Shown piece after piece: positions 1 to 9,339 of a DNA stretch of 64,000 nt. The stretch comes from CAYNVQ01 sp964400735. GTDB taxonomy: Bacteria; Acidobacteriota; Aminicenantia; Aminicenantales; Aminicenantaceae. The notes under the pieces are model-generated. The model worked only from the letters and a program-made list of their open reading frames with translations, was not told the DNA's origin and searched no databases. Location: the NCBI GenBank assembly GCA_964400735.1, contig CAYNVQ010000012.1, positions 41,692-105,691 of the forward strand, read 5' to 3'. The translations under genes were made by a program, and so were the position numbers. The stretch's first letter is position 1. Each line of letters opens with the position of its first letter.

Positions 1-1110
1 CCTCCAAATCGCCTTGTGCCGCTTGACGATAGGAAAACCGTCTTCATCTTCCGTGACGGTGTAGAATTTATCCTTTTTGATCACGAATGGGCGGAATTTC
101 AAAGGGATTTTTGCGAAATATCTGCCTTCTGAGTCGAACACATCATAGCAGTACCCTTCGCCCTCCGGCGAGCGTTCCTCTGTCATCACAAAAATCCTTC
201 CTTCATCATCTGTCATGATCCATTGGAAAGCTCCGTGGTACTTGGGGACTGCCAATTTCAATCCCGGGGGCATCTCTTCCTCGACTTCTTTTTTTTCCTC
301 CTTGGTGATTTCCACCGGATCGTAATCCCTCGAGATCTTTTTCACCAGGTTCCCATCCGTATCGAATATCTTGATTTCATATTGGTCGGGAACTCCGCAG
401 ACGGCCCGGCCATCTCTGTCGAATGTATAGTAGATCGATCCTGCGAAAGGATTGAAACCTTCGTGGCTCGCGCTGGGTGTGGGAGTGGAATCCAGAGCGT
501 GTATGAGATTCATCTCCGGGTCGAATTTTTGTACTTCATACCGTGGATTTTCCTCATCCCGAATGATCACAATACCCAGGATATTGTCGCTTGCGTCGAA
601 GCGCACCCTGACAACTCCTGCTTTGGCCGTAGGGAGATTCCGGATGAATTCCCCCTCTGTTGAAAAATAGACAAGATGGCTTCGGATATCTTCTACGACG
701 ATCTCATCCCGATTCGTCACCCCCAAGGTCAGCGGCGAGCTGAATTCACCCGGCCCTTGGCCTGCCCTTCCAAAAGTCCGGAGATGGATGCCTGCCTTAT
801 CGAAAACGAGGACCTGCTTCTCCTTAGAGTCCAGAACATAGATATTTTCGGCATCATCCACCGCTATCGATCTTATCTGGGAAAAAAGGTATTCTCCTTC
901 GCCTGTCGGAGTTTCACCGATAGACAGGTCTTCCTCGAGAAGGAGGACATCCTCTCCGTACATCGGCTGTTTGGGATTCTGGACGACCGTGACTCCATCT
1001 TCGGTCGTGACGGTTCCTTCCCACCCTGTCGTCCGGTTTTGGCAGGCAATGGCAAAGAGGAAAATGGCGGGGGCACAAATCGTGAAAACGAATTTTGATT
1101 GAACTTTCAT
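1..1110 (-). CDS. 6-bladed beta-propeller protein, 3' end beyond window
   Basis: The reading frame is open from an ATG at 1110 to the left edge (370 codons), so the C-terminus is missing. The product starts with a short lipoprotein-like signal (MKVQSKFVFTICAPAIFLFA, then a Cys in AIACQN). It continues with NHL/6-bladed-propeller blades, seen as repeated phrases such as IAVDDAENIYVLDS, VLVFDKAG and FGRAGQGPGEF. These are typical of secreted or lipid-anchored 6-bladed beta-propeller proteins that bind ligands or partners; no enzymatic function can be assigned. A good ribosome-binding site (AGGAAGG) lies 5 nt before the ATG. A sigma70-like promoter at 1225-1253 fits this gene, giving a leader of about 110 nt. 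The propeller call is fairly sure; the role is unknown. Confidence 0.75.
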   Translation of the reverse strand, partial: MKVQSKFVFTICAPAIFLFAIACQNRTTGWEGTVTTEDGVTVVQNPKQPMYGEDVLLLEEDLSIGETPTGEGEYLFSQIRSIAVDDAENIYVLDSKEKQVLVFDKAGIHLRTFGRAGQGPGEFSSPLTLGVTNRDEIVVEDIRSHLVYFSTEGEFIRNLPTAKAGVVRVRFDASDNILGIVIIRDEENPRYEVQKFDPEMNLIHALDSTPTPSASHEGFNPFAGSIYYTFDRDGRAVCGVPDQYEIKIFDTDGNLVKKISRDYDPVEITKEEKKEVEEEMPPGLKLAVPKYHGAFQWIMTDDEGRIFVMTEERSPEGEGYCYDVFDSEGRYFAKIPLKFRPFVIKKDKFYTVTEDEDGFPIVKRHKAIWR

Positions 1111-1224
1111 AATTCCCTTCCTAGGTGAAAATTTTTCGTGAGGCACCGTTTGTCTCTTCGGGACGCCTGAAGGCGGCGTCAAGAAGCCCTCTAAACGCTT
1201 TCCGAGCGCCTTCAAAACTTCTTT

Positions 1225-1253
1225 ATTATAAATATGTAACGAACGGATGAAAA
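1225..1253 (-). promoter_or_regulatory. putative sigma70 promoter of the propeller gene
   Basis: On the minus strand a perfect TATAAT (1230-1225) lies 17 bp from TTTTCA (1253-1248, 4 of 6 matches to TTGACA). It points at the gene starting at 1110. The surrounding 1111-1417 stretch has no gene I can support. Confidence 0.4.
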
Positions 1254-1417
1254 GGGCCCACACATTATCGTAAATATCCTGATTTCCGTGGTGGATCTTT
1301 TGAAGATCAGGCAGGCTGTTTCCTCAGCGAATCTGACTCTTTCTTTGTCTTGGAAATAAGGATGTTTCCCACATTATTTGACAGTTAGAGTGGGTCCAAC
1401 AGATTTTTTTTTGGCTG

Positions 1418-2875
1418 TTATCGAGCGTAGCGCTTGAGGATCTCCTCGAGAGGGATCTTATCGAGAACGAGGCGGGAGGATTCGCTGCCGTATATCCATT
1501 CCTGGTAAAGCTCATCCAGGTCGGTTGGAGAGAGCTGATTGACGTGCGTTAAAAACTGTTTGGCCGTGGCTCCTGTTTTTATGTATTTCTGGTAGAAACT
1601 GCCCATGGCCTTTAAAAAATCCTGTTCTCCCATGAGGCGGTAGAGGATGGTGAAGAACAGCATCCCTTTGGTGTAGGAAAGGTCGGTGAGGTCTTCCTGG
1701 CCGTACTCGATGATGGGGACATCAACGGCTTTAGGGTTGCGCTCGCACTGTTGGATGAAGCGCTGGCATAGACGGTCATACCCGTCTTTAAGGGCATTCT
1801 TTTTGTCATCGAGGCGTTCCTGTACCAGATACTGGAGGAACATGGCCAGGCCTTCGGATTCGAATCGGGGAGGGAGAGGATCCAGAGACCGTACATTCCA
1901 TATGTGGGAGATCTCATGGTAGAGGGCCGTGAGGTTGTCTCGATCCTTGAAGGCATCGGAGGTCTGGAGGATGCTGGTGACGTCAGCCTGGGAGCCATAG
2001 CCTTCGGGAACTTCGATGATGGTGAATCCCTGGAAATCGTCGGCGGGGCCGAACCAGTGGGTATAGAGTCGGAGAGTCCTCTGCATGGCGTTTAGGATGG
2101 TGGCGGCGTTGTCTTTGTCATCGGCGAAGTGGAAGATTTTCAGGTGGCTCCCCTTGTCCTCGAGGACGCCGTAAGATGCGATGGGCATATCGATGCGCCA
2201 GGCAGGTTTGGTGTTGGCATAAGTGTAGGTCACCTGTCCGTTGTGGACAGCCTTATCGACCAGTTTCCCCCCGTTGGCCACCACAAGGTCTTGAGGGACG
2301 GTGACGGAAATTGTGTAATCGAAGTTTTGGAGGCCGGCGCGGCGGTTCACTATTTGGGCAGGGTAACCCACGATGGGGTAGCCGAACCCGTCCATACGCA
2401 TGATGGTGAAGTTTCTGTCCACGTGGTCTTTGACATACATCCAGCCGGTTTCGCTGTATCCAAGAATATAGCCTTCATAGTCGATGGTAAGCGTTTTCGA
2501 TTCTCCCGGATCGATGGGTTGGGGCGGCCGGATTTCCACGTAGTTTACCTGAAGCTGTTCCCAGTCTTCGAAGGAAAGGACTTCTTGTTTATAGGGGATG
2601 GATTCACCGGCTTCGTTTGTGACCGATGTCGCTTTAAGGAGGCGGTAGAGAATAAGGGGCACGTGTGATACGGCCTGATTGGATGGGTTTTGAACAGTCA
2701 GGAGGCACTTCCCGGAGATTTTTTCGTTCTCGAAGTCGACCTTGACATCGAGGCCATAACGGAGGGTTTTAAGAACGAGCGTTTTGGATGAAAATTGTTC
2801 CGGGAAGGAAGAGGCCGCGATGACGGAGAAAACGGCCATGAAGACTGTCATAAAGATCGAAGCTTTCCTGTGCAT
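1418..2875 (-). CDS. M1-like (gluzincin) secreted metallopeptidase
   Basis: 485 residues with a clear signal peptide (hydrophobic core ASIFMTVFMAVFSVIAASS). The zinc motif HEISH is at residues 320-324, and a third ligand Glu is in ESEG near residue 341. The spacing is two residues shorter than the classical HExxH-18-E of M1 aminopeptidases, but the surrounding pattern (HxxxW, NEG-like) fits that clan. The N-terminal half is beta-rich, as in M1 N-terminal domains. It is probably exported and cleaves peptides with one catalytic zinc ion. The ribosome-binding site AAGGATGG precedes ATG 2875. It is a single gene, separated by a palindromic element from the divergent permease gene. A non-peptidase gluzincin role cannot be excluded. 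Confidence 0.75.
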   Translation of the reverse strand: MHRKASIFMTVFMAVFSVIAASSFPEQFSSKTLVLKTLRYGLDVKVDFENEKISGKCLLTVQNPSNQAVSHVPLILYRLLKATSVTNEAGESIPYKQEVLSFEDWEQLQVNYVEIRPPQPIDPGESKTLTIDYEGYILGYSETGWMYVKDHVDRNFTIMRMDGFGYPIVGYPAQIVNRRAGLQNFDYTISVTVPQDLVVANGGKLVDKAVHNGQVTYTYANTKPAWRIDMPIASYGVLEDKGSHLKIFHFADDKDNAATILNAMQRTLRLYTHWFGPADDFQGFTIIEVPEGYGSQADVTSILQTSDAFKDRDNLTALYHEISHIWNVRSLDPLPPRFESEGLAMFLQYLVQERLDDKKNALKDGYDRLCQRFIQQCERNPKAVDVPIIEYGQEDLTDLSYTKGMLFFTILYRLMGEQDFLKAMGSFYQKYIKTGATAKQFLTHVNQLSPTDLDELYQEWIYGSESSRLVLDKIPLEEILKRYAR

Positions 2876-2937
2876 TTGTCCATCCTTTCAATATATATAT
2901 ACCCTGCATCCCCCAAAAGGTAACAATCTTTTAAATT

Positions 2938-2995
2938 GGTGACAGGTTACTAAATTATTATTTCTATCAAAACACTAATTTAGTAACCTGTCACC
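2938..2995. repeat. 58-bp palindromic element, copy 1
   Basis: Left arm GGTGACAGGTTACTAAATTA, 18-bp asymmetric centre, right arm TAATTTAGTAACCTGTCACC. The inverted repeat extends by AAATT/AATTT to 2933-3000. It lies between two divergent genes. No border duplication was seen here. Confidence 0.9.
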
Positions 2996-3092
2996 AATTT
3001 ATGAGTGAACTTTTCGGGAAGCATTTTCGTAATTATAATTATATATATGTAAGTAAGGATGGAAAGCGCATTTTTTTATGAGGAGTTGGGTC

Positions 3093-5516
3093 ATGCTGCA
3101 AAATTTCATAAAAACAGCCCTAAGGAACCTTCTCAAACGCAAGGGATATTCGCTCATCAACATCGCCGGCCTGGCCATAGGGATGGCCACTTGTCTGCTT
3201 ATCCTGATGTTCGTCAGCGATGAGCTGAGCTATGACGCCTACAACGAAAAAGCCGATAGGATCTACCGAGTGGCCGGCTCCTTCCGCTACGGGGGCCGGG
3301 ACATCGACATCGCGGTCGCCCCTGCTCCCATGGCCAAGGTCCTGATGGATGAATTCCCCGAGGTAGAAGATGCGGTCAGGTTTAGACAGCGTGGAAGATA
3401 CATCTTCCGTTACGGAGAAAACAGCTATAAGGAAACGCGGGTCTCCTATGTCGACGCCTCATTTTTCAACCTATTCAGCATCCCGCTCCTCAGAGGTGAT
3501 CCGGAAACCGCGCTCACCCAGCCCAACACCATCATTTTGAGCCGGAAGACAGCGCAGAAATATTTCGGCGAGCAGGATCCCATCGGCAAAACACTCAGAC
3601 AGAACGACCGGACGGATTACATGGTGACTGGTGTTTTCGAGGACATTCCGGACAATTCCCATTTCCATTTCGACATCCTGATCTCCATGATCTCTCTCCC
3701 GGAAAGCAAGAACCAGATCTGGCTCAGCCAGAACTTCCAGACGTACATCCTTCTCCATCAGGGAGCCGACCCTGCTGCCGTAGATGCCAAGTTCGATGAC
3801 CTTCTCGTGAAATACATGGGCCCGCAGATCAAGGCTTTCATGGGCAAGTCACTGGAAGAGCTGGCTGCTTCGGGAGAACTGGGGGGGGAATTCTTTCTCC
3901 AGCGGCTCCGGGATATCCATCTCCATTCCGACCTGATCGGCGAGATGGAGGCGACGAGCGATGTAAAGTACGTCTATATCTTCACAGCCATCGCTCTCTT
4001 CATCCTGATTATCGCTTCTATCAACTACATGAACCTCTCTACCGCCCGTTCTGCCGGCCGGGCCAAGGAAGTCGGCATCCGCAAGGTTCTGGGATCGTTC
4101 CGCTCCCAGCTAATCCGTCAGTTTTTGACTGAATCGATGCTCCTCAGCCTCATTTCCCTGGTCCTGGCGCTCGGCCTGCTGCGGTTGGCCCTTCCATTTT
4201 TCAATGGATTGACCGGAAAAAATTTATCCATGATCGACCTGGGAAACACCACGATGATCGTCGTTTTGGTGCTGGTGGCTTTGACGGTGGGGATACTGGC
4301 CGGCAGCTATTCGGCCTTTTTTATATCGGCCTTCCGGCCAGTCAATGTCCTGAAAGGAAGCCTGAAATCTGCCGTTAAAGGCGGATGGTTTCGAAATGTT
4401 CTGGTGGTTTTCCAATTCGCGGCCTCGACCATCCTCATCATCGGGACTTTTGTTGTTTACAGCCAGCTCCATTACATCCAGAATAAAAAACTCGGTTATA
4501 ACAAAGAGCAGGTTCTTATCCTGAGTAATGCTTATCTGCTGGGCGACCAGGCCGAAACCTTCAAGAACGAAATGCTCACCTATCCTCAAGTCGTCAATGC
4601 CACCATATCCGATTATCTTCCGATTCCCTCGGACCGCAACCAGTCAGCGGTTTTGCCCGAGGGAGAAAGAGACAGCATGAAAGCCACCTCCATGCAGAAC
4701 TGGATCGTCGATTACGACTACATAAAGACCTTGGGGATGAAGATCATCGAAGGGAGAGATTTTTCCCGGGATTATTCCACCGATACCAAAACCACCATCA
4801 TCAACCAGGAGACCGCCAGGCAGTTCGGTTGGGACGAACCGTTGGGGAAAAGAATCGGACGCGTCGTCTCGGATAAGGGTGATATCGAGCTCTACCAGGT
4901 AATCGGTGTGGTGGAGGATTTCCATTATGAGACCCTCAAGGATACGATCGGGCCTCTGGTGATGTTTTTGGGCAACAGCAACGGCCGAATATCCTTCCGC
5001 ATCGAGACAAAGGACCTTGCGGGGACAATTGGCCTGTTAAGAAACAAGTGGAAAGAATTTTTGCCCAACCAGCCCTTCGAGTACCACTTTTTGGACGAAC
5101 GATTCGCCGACATGTACCGGTCCGAACAGAGGATCGGCAAGATATTCGGGGTCTTTGCGGCCTTTGCGATCTTCATCGGATGTCTGGGATTGTTCGGTCT
5201 GGCCGCCTTCACGGCAGAGCAGAGGACCAAAGAAATCGGCATTCGGAAAGTACTCGGTGCTTCAGCCCCGGGCATTATCCGGCTGCTGACCCGGGAATTT
5301 GTGATTCTGGTGGCTGTGGCCAACGTCATCGCTTGGCCTGTGGCCTTTCTGGTGATGAAGGGATGGCTGAAGGATTTCTCCTACCGGATTTCGCTGAGTT
5401 TCTGGGTCTTTGTATTTGCCGGATTGGCGACGCTCCTCATCGCCCTGCTGACCGTCAGCTTCCAAGCTGTAAAAGCTGCCTTTGCCGATCCCGCCGACTC
5501 CCTCCGCTACGAATAG
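3093..5516 (+). CDS. FtsX/MacB-type ABC transporter permease
   Basis: 807 residues. An upstream in-frame ATG exists at 3078, but AGGAG at 3081-3085 is correctly spaced (7 nt) for ATG 3093, giving MLQNFIKTALRN, the usual start of this family. The order is: N-terminal membrane helix (SLINIAGLAIGMATCLLILM), periplasmic MacB_PCD-like domain, FtsX domain with three helices (about residues 295-420, with the GIRKVLGS motif), a second MacB_PCD domain, and a C-terminal FtsX domain (TKEIGIRKVLGASA, about 690-800). These large 8-helix permeases work with a separate LolD/MacB-like ATPase, which is not encoded next to it. Likely substrates are peptides, lipoproteins or drugs; transport versus mechanotransmission is not resolvable here. 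Confidence 0.9.
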   Translation: MLQNFIKTALRNLLKRKGYSLINIAGLAIGMATCLLILMFVSDELSYDAYNEKADRIYRVAGSFRYGGRDIDIAVAPAPMAKVLMDEFPEVEDAVRFRQRGRYIFRYGENSYKETRVSYVDASFFNLFSIPLLRGDPETALTQPNTIILSRKTAQKYFGEQDPIGKTLRQNDRTDYMVTGVFEDIPDNSHFHFDILISMISLPESKNQIWLSQNFQTYILLHQGADPAAVDAKFDDLLVKYMGPQIKAFMGKSLEELAASGELGGEFFLQRLRDIHLHSDLIGEMEATSDVKYVYIFTAIALFILIIASINYMNLSTARSAGRAKEVGIRKVLGSFRSQLIRQFLTESMLLSLISLVLALGLLRLALPFFNGLTGKNLSMIDLGNTTMIVVLVLVALTVGILAGSYSAFFISAFRPVNVLKGSLKSAVKGGWFRNVLVVFQFAASTILIIGTFVVYSQLHYIQNKKLGYNKEQVLILSNAYLLGDQAETFKNEMLTYPQVVNATISDYLPIPSDRNQSAVLPEGERDSMKATSMQNWIVDYDYIKTLGMKIIEGRDFSRDYSTDTKTTIINQETARQFGWDEPLGKRIGRVVSDKGDIELYQVIGVVEDFHYETLKDTIGPLVMFLGNSNGRISFRIETKDLAGTIGLLRNKWKEFLPNQPFEYHFLDERFADMYRSEQRIGKIFGVFAAFAIFIGCLGLFGLAAFTAEQRTKEIGIRKVLGASAPGIIRLLTREFVILVAVANVIAWPVAFLVMKGWLKDFSYRISLSFWVFVFAGLATLLIALLTVSFQAVKAAFADPADSLRYE

Positions 5517-5532
5517 CCCCTATTATTTATTT

Positions 5533-5617
5533 GGTGACAGGTTACTTAATTACTAATCTTATCGAAATACTAATTTAGTAACCTGTCACCAAAATGGTTT
5601 TGTCACCAAAATGGTTT
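5533..5617. repeat. 58-bp palindromic element, copy 2, with 17-bp border duplication
   Basis: Core 5533-5590. On the right border the 17-mer TGTCACCAAAATGGTTT occurs twice in tandem (5584-5600 and 5601-5617), so the unit contains the last 7 bp of the element plus 10 bp of flank. The stop codon of the convergent oxidoreductase gene lies inside the element end. Confidence 0.9.
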
Positions 5618-6890
5618 TGCTGATACGTTTGGCCAGAGCGATAATGGTTAGAATCGGAGGATTGCCCAATGAGCGAGGAAACAGGGTGGCGTCAGAGACA
5701 TAAAGGTTTTCCGGGAGCAGGTCATGGTGCAGACTGTTGGCTTCCTGTTCGCTCAGCGGCAGCATCCCCGCCGGATGCCCGGCATTCAGCGTCCCCATAA
5801 AAATTTTTTCTTTTTTTATACCCAGGCGTTGCAATATATCTTTGCTGAGGGCGATGGCCTCTCCCATTCTAAACCTATCCTGTGTGGTGAGAGCCTTTTC
5901 CACTTTTTTCCCTTTGATCTCTCCGGAACTTTCATCAGCCAGCTTGATCATCATGCTGACGATGTTTTTTGCGGAATACTTCCATTGTTTGTTGAAGAAA
6001 TAGCTCAAGTAGTCAAAATAGGGCGACAGAATAAAGTGATCTTTCTTGGCCACGAAAGGCATGGAAATCTCCTGGCTCTGATAGCTTCTGTCCCAATATG
6101 CAGCCACACACAAAACAGGATCCACGGAAAGCCGCTGTTCGCATTCGAATCCTGAATTTTGAAGGATTGCCGGAGTACCCAACCCCCCGGCGGCAAGCAC
6201 AACCAGGTCGGCTTGAAAAAATTGTTTTCGCCCTCTGAACCTGGCTTCGACTCCCTTTGCTTCATTCCCTTCCACGACCACTCTTTCGACTCTGCATCCT
6301 GTCATCAACCGTGCCCCACCATCCAACGCCATCGACAAAAACTTACGGCTGTCCCATTTCGCTCCATGTGGGCATCCCATCACACATCTCCCACAGCTCC
6401 GGCACCGTACATAGTCTCCCATCTTAGGGGTCGGCTGTGGGTCGAGGTCCAATTCCCGGCATATTTCGAACAACCTCCTGGTCGTTGGGCGCCAAAGATG
6501 ACGATGGCTCGACGAAACGGGAATTTCCCGATATATCTCTTCGAATTCGGCCTCCAGATCGATCCCGATCCTCTTTAGATCGTCATCTTTTCTGATGGCG
6601 CTCCCCGTGCAGATGGTCGTTGTGCCTCCTACCCCCGATCCCTTGACCAGAATCATCCGGTCCTCTTCCTCTTCAGCTTTGCTGATTCTCATGGCCGGAA
6701 ACAATAGCTGTATCAACTTTTCATCGAAAAGCAGGCCGGCACTCTTAAATTTTTCCGCTACTTTGAGATTCCAGGCGAAGGGATGAAATTCTTTCCCCTC
6801 CTCCAGGACGGTCACCTCGAAATGACCCTGGAGTTCCTTGGCTACAGTGGCGCCACCGGCCCCGCTTCCGACCACGATGGCCTTCTTCAT
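5586..6890 (-). CDS. GMC-type FAD-dependent oxidoreductase
   Basis: 434 residues from ATG 6890, chosen because it overlaps the upstream stop by 4 bp (ATGA) and is preceded by GAGGAGG; the longer open frame upstream lies inside the neighbouring gene. The N-terminus is a Rossmann FAD fold (IVVGSGAGGATVAKEL). Near residues 165-180 there is a cysteine-rich segment CRSCGRCVMGCPHGAK, found in a GMC subgroup. The C-terminus carries GMC_oxred_C features (HPAGMLP, LYVSDATLFPRSLGNPP). Such enzymes oxidise alcohols, sugars or sterol-like substrates. It is the last gene of a three-gene translationally coupled operon with 6887-7435 and 7432-7857. The tail VTKPFW and the stop codon are encoded by an inserted palindromic element and its duplication. 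Confidence 0.85.
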   Translation of the reverse strand: MKKAIVVGSGAGGATVAKELQGHFEVTVLEEGKEFHPFAWNLKVAEKFKSAGLLFDEKLIQLLFPAMRISKAEEEEDRMILVKGSGVGGTTTICTGSAIRKDDDLKRIGIDLEAEFEEIYREIPVSSSHRHLWRPTTRRLFEICRELDLDPQPTPKMGDYVRCRSCGRCVMGCPHGAKWDSRKFLSMALDGGARLMTGCRVERVVVEGNEAKGVEARFRGRKQFFQADLVVLAAGGLGTPAILQNSGFECEQRLSVDPVLCVAAYWDRSYQSQEISMPFVAKKDHFILSPYFDYLSYFFNKQWKYSAKNIVSMMIKLADESSGEIKGKKVEKALTTQDRFRMGEAIALSKDILQRLGIKKEKIFMGTLNAGHPAGMLPLSEQEANSLHHDLLPENLYVSDATLFPRSLGNPPILTIIALAKRISKTILVTKPFW

Positions 6891-7435
6891 ACCCCCTCCT
6901 CGGGCATATCTAATACGGCTTTGCAGCATTCGTCCCCTTCGGTGATCCTTCGTGAGAAACTCAGCCTTCCTCCTCCTGACAATCCGGCTGCCACCCCTTC
7001 GTCCAGCGAAGAAATGATTCGGCAGACCTGGGGAGAATAATAATCGCTGAAAAAGCATTTCTTAATGGTCACCTCGCCGCTCAAATCACCTCTGAAATCG
7101 ATCCCCAATATTCGATAAAGGATTCGGCTTATCTCCATGACTTCTTTCGTCCCTTGAATCCTAAAATTTTTCCTGATCTTTTCACCGAGCTGACGGGCGT
7201 TCTCGGAGAGCCGATTTTTTGTTTCCACCACATCGATCTCCCCCTTTATCGCTTTTTCTGCCTCATTCGATGTGTATAGGGCGAAGGCCTTCAATCTGTC
7301 CTCGTAGGAGAGACCAGTCAGTTCGGGCCCCTCCTTTCCGAAAGCATCCACTGCTAGGGCGAACAATTCTTCCAGCTTCTTTTTTTTGATGGAGTTCGGG
7401 ATGTAGATTTTAAGAAGCGACAGTCTAGGATTCAT
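6887..7435 (-). CDS. ATC hydrolase-like / unknown partner of GMC oxidoreductase
   Basis: 182 residues from ATG 7435, which overlaps the preceding stop as ATGA; a start 12 codons earlier is possible but lies inside the upstream gene. The N-terminal half is helical (KLEELFALAVDAFG, LENARQ-like region). The C-terminal half has the pattern KKCFFSDYYSPQVC ... SFSRRITEGDECC, which resembles the small L-2-amino-thiazoline-4-carboxylate hydrolase family (PF14196) or related V4R-like cysteine proteins. Coupling on both sides (4-bp overlaps) suggests that the product acts together with the GMC oxidoreductase and the membrane protein. The family assignment is from motif memory only, and the substrate is unknown. 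Confidence 0.55.
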   Translation of the reverse strand: MNPRLSLLKIYIPNSIKKKKLEELFALAVDAFGKEGPELTGLSYEDRLKAFALYTSNEAEKAIKGEIDVVETKNRLSENARQLGEKIRKNFRIQGTKEVMEISRILYRILGIDFRGDLSGEVTIKKCFFSDYYSPQVCRIISSLDEGVAAGLSGGGRLSFSRRITEGDECCKAVLDMPEEGV

Positions 7436-7857
7436 GGGCCTATTTTCTTCAATTTCCAGTAGAACATCCAAGCGGCTGCTCCTATCAGGCCGTCCACCAC
7501 AAAATTGACCAGGAAGATCAGGTAGGGCCGATGAGCGGCAAAGAAAAGGAGGGAAAGCAGCGAGCTGGCCAATTTTCCATGGGCTAGAAAAAAAGGGAAG
7601 TGGGGATTTTCAGGATGCCTCCACATCAGGAATGCCATCAACCCCACAAGATACATATAGGCCACCGCTAGGGCGAGGTAGAGGTCGACTCCATCGACCG
7701 GCGAAGGAGGCATCTCCAAGCGGCTCGACAACGTGTTGAAAAAAACAAGGACTTTCCCGGGGAGGATGAGAAAGATAAAGCCCACCACGAGGAAGATGAT
7801 GCAGAAAGCCAGACTGAATATCTTGTAGAACCTAAAAAATATTTTATTAGGCTTCAT
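7432..7857 (-). CDS. small four-helix membrane protein
   Basis: 141 residues, not recognised. Four hydrophobic segments are visible: about 12-35 (IFSLAFCIIFLVVGFIFLIL), 58-78 (LYLALAVAYMYLVGLMAFLM), 92-110 (LASSLLSLLFFAAH) and 112-132 (LIFLVNFVVDGLIGAAAWMF). It has basic residues at both ends. It is the first gene of the coupled trio with the ATC hydrolase-like protein and the GMC oxidoreductase, so it could be a membrane anchor or quinone-side partner (inference). The preceding 143-bp gap to the radical SAM gene carries AT-rich TCGAT/ATCGAT repeats and no gene. Confidence 0.6.
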   Translation of the reverse strand: MKPNKIFFRFYKIFSLAFCIIFLVVGFIFLILPGKVLVFFNTLSSRLEMPPSPVDGVDLYLALAVAYMYLVGLMAFLMWRHPENPHFPFFLAHGKLASSLLSLLFFAAHRPYLIFLVNFVVDGLIGAAAWMFYWKLKKIGP

Positions 7858-8000
7858 GGTATTTATAGCCTAATTGGCTATTTATCGATTTTCTTCTATC
7901 GATTTATGCTTTTTATTGCTCATCGTCGATGGTCTATTCTCCACAACCATTATCGATTATCGAAGGCCGCGTTCTGCTTGTCGGTTGTCATCGATCGCTT

Positions 8001-9221
8001 TTATGGCGACCTGCTGCTTGTAATATACGGTTTGTAGTAGAGTTGGAAAAATCTTGACCTTTGGCCGAAACAGGCTTCCTCCATCGCCTTGATGGATTCC
8101 TGCCTACTGAGGGGAGCGGTCCCCTCGAAATATTTCTGGATGATTTTGTAATTTTTATTGATGAAACAACTGTCATCAGAGGGAAAATGCCGCTTCATTT
8201 CTATAAAGATGGCTTTGATGGATTCATCCCTCACATTCCCGAAGCTCATGGGGACGAAAACGCAGGGGCCGACCTCCCCAAAGGGGTCCACATATACCAT
8301 CTTGTGCCCGGCATTGCATCCGAAGTGTTCCTTTCCTTCAAAATGAGCCAGATAATTGACCGTTATCTTCCCCTCCCGGTTGAAGCGGTCTTGCATTTCC
8401 ACTAGATTGAGCCTTTCCTGTTCGGTGATGACCAGGTCGTCGGTCCAGAAGTCTTCCACCGACGGTTTGCATTCGCTCAGCCAGGCCTCATGAACGTCCA
8501 ATCCGATGAGGAATTCAAGAAACTCCTCGACTTCACCCCTTCTGATCATATCCTTGGAGAGTACGGCAGAGACTCCCACGTCCACATCGCCAAGGTTCTT
8601 AAAGATATCGATGGCCTGAAGGGCGGTCCGAAAAGCTCCTTCGTACCTTCTGACCCTGTCGTGTTCTTCCGGTTTCCAGTGGTCCAGGCTGATAGATACG
8701 GAGAAAAGGCCCGCATTTCTCAAGTCTTCGGCGAGCTGCCGGGTGAGGGTGCATCCTGTGGTGAATAGCTTGGTCGCGCAATCATAGCCGACGCTCTCCG
8801 TAATTTTCAAGATGTCCCTTTGCAGTAGAGGTTCTCCTCCTGTGAAACCCAGCCAGAAGACTCCCATTTCTTTAAGTTCCCGAATGACAGTCTTGATGAG
8901 GGCCGTGTCCATCACTATCCCTTTTCTGCCCCTGTTGTAGCAGTACTCGCAATTCTGAGGGCAGGCGTTGGTCAGGGCCACCTGGGCATGGGAGGGACCC
9001 GCAGTTTTTGCCAGGAGGTGTTCGTCGATGAAGCGAGTGTAGGCCTTGCTGTTGATGGGAGGCAGATGGGAATGAAAAATGAGATGGCGGCCCACTTTTC
9101 TCGGCTTGAACTTCCGCATATATCGGAGGAGAAACCGGTTGATGGAAGCACTGGATTTAAGGATCTGAGGATTGGCGAACAGTGCTTTTGCTAGCTCGAT
9201 CTTGCTGGGGCGCTTTTCCAT
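8001..9221 (-). CDS. radical SAM / SPASM-like protein
   Basis: 406 residues. The radical SAM cluster motif CPQNCEYC is at residues 87-94 (CX3CX2C), followed by GFTGGEPLLQ (SAM binding) and a beta-alpha barrel. The C-terminal part has CNAGHKMVYVDPFGEVGPC, the start of a SPASM/twitch auxiliary-cluster region, and more cysteines (DDSCFINKNY, EEACFGQ). It resembles AhbD/PqqE/MoaA-type enzymes that modify peptides or tetrapyrroles. No small precursor ORF is evident within 350 bp on either side, so the substrate is unknown. It may be cotranscribed with the downstream membrane protein trio (143-bp gap). Confidence 0.85.
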   Translation of the reverse strand: MEKRPSKIELAKALFANPQILKSSASINRFLLRYMRKFKPRKVGRHLIFHSHLPPINSKAYTRFIDEHLLAKTAGPSHAQVALTNACPQNCEYCYNRGRKGIVMDTALIKTVIRELKEMGVFWLGFTGGEPLLQRDILKITESVGYDCATKLFTTGCTLTRQLAEDLRNAGLFSVSISLDHWKPEEHDRVRRYEGAFRTALQAIDIFKNLGDVDVGVSAVLSKDMIRRGEVEEFLEFLIGLDVHEAWLSECKPSVEDFWTDDLVITEQERLNLVEMQDRFNREGKITVNYLAHFEGKEHFGCNAGHKMVYVDPFGEVGPCVFVPMSFGNVRDESIKAIFIEMKRHFPSDDSCFINKNYKIIQKYFEGTAPLSRQESIKAMEEACFGQRSRFFQLYYKPYITSSRSP

Positions 9222-9339
9222 TTGGTCTTCTGTCCTGAGCTATCCGCTATCGATATTCGATTTCACCTTACTATAGCATATCTGCTGATACTCCCCAAAT
9301 CTCCTGCAGCCATTCCCATGATCGATGCCCTGATTGGTG

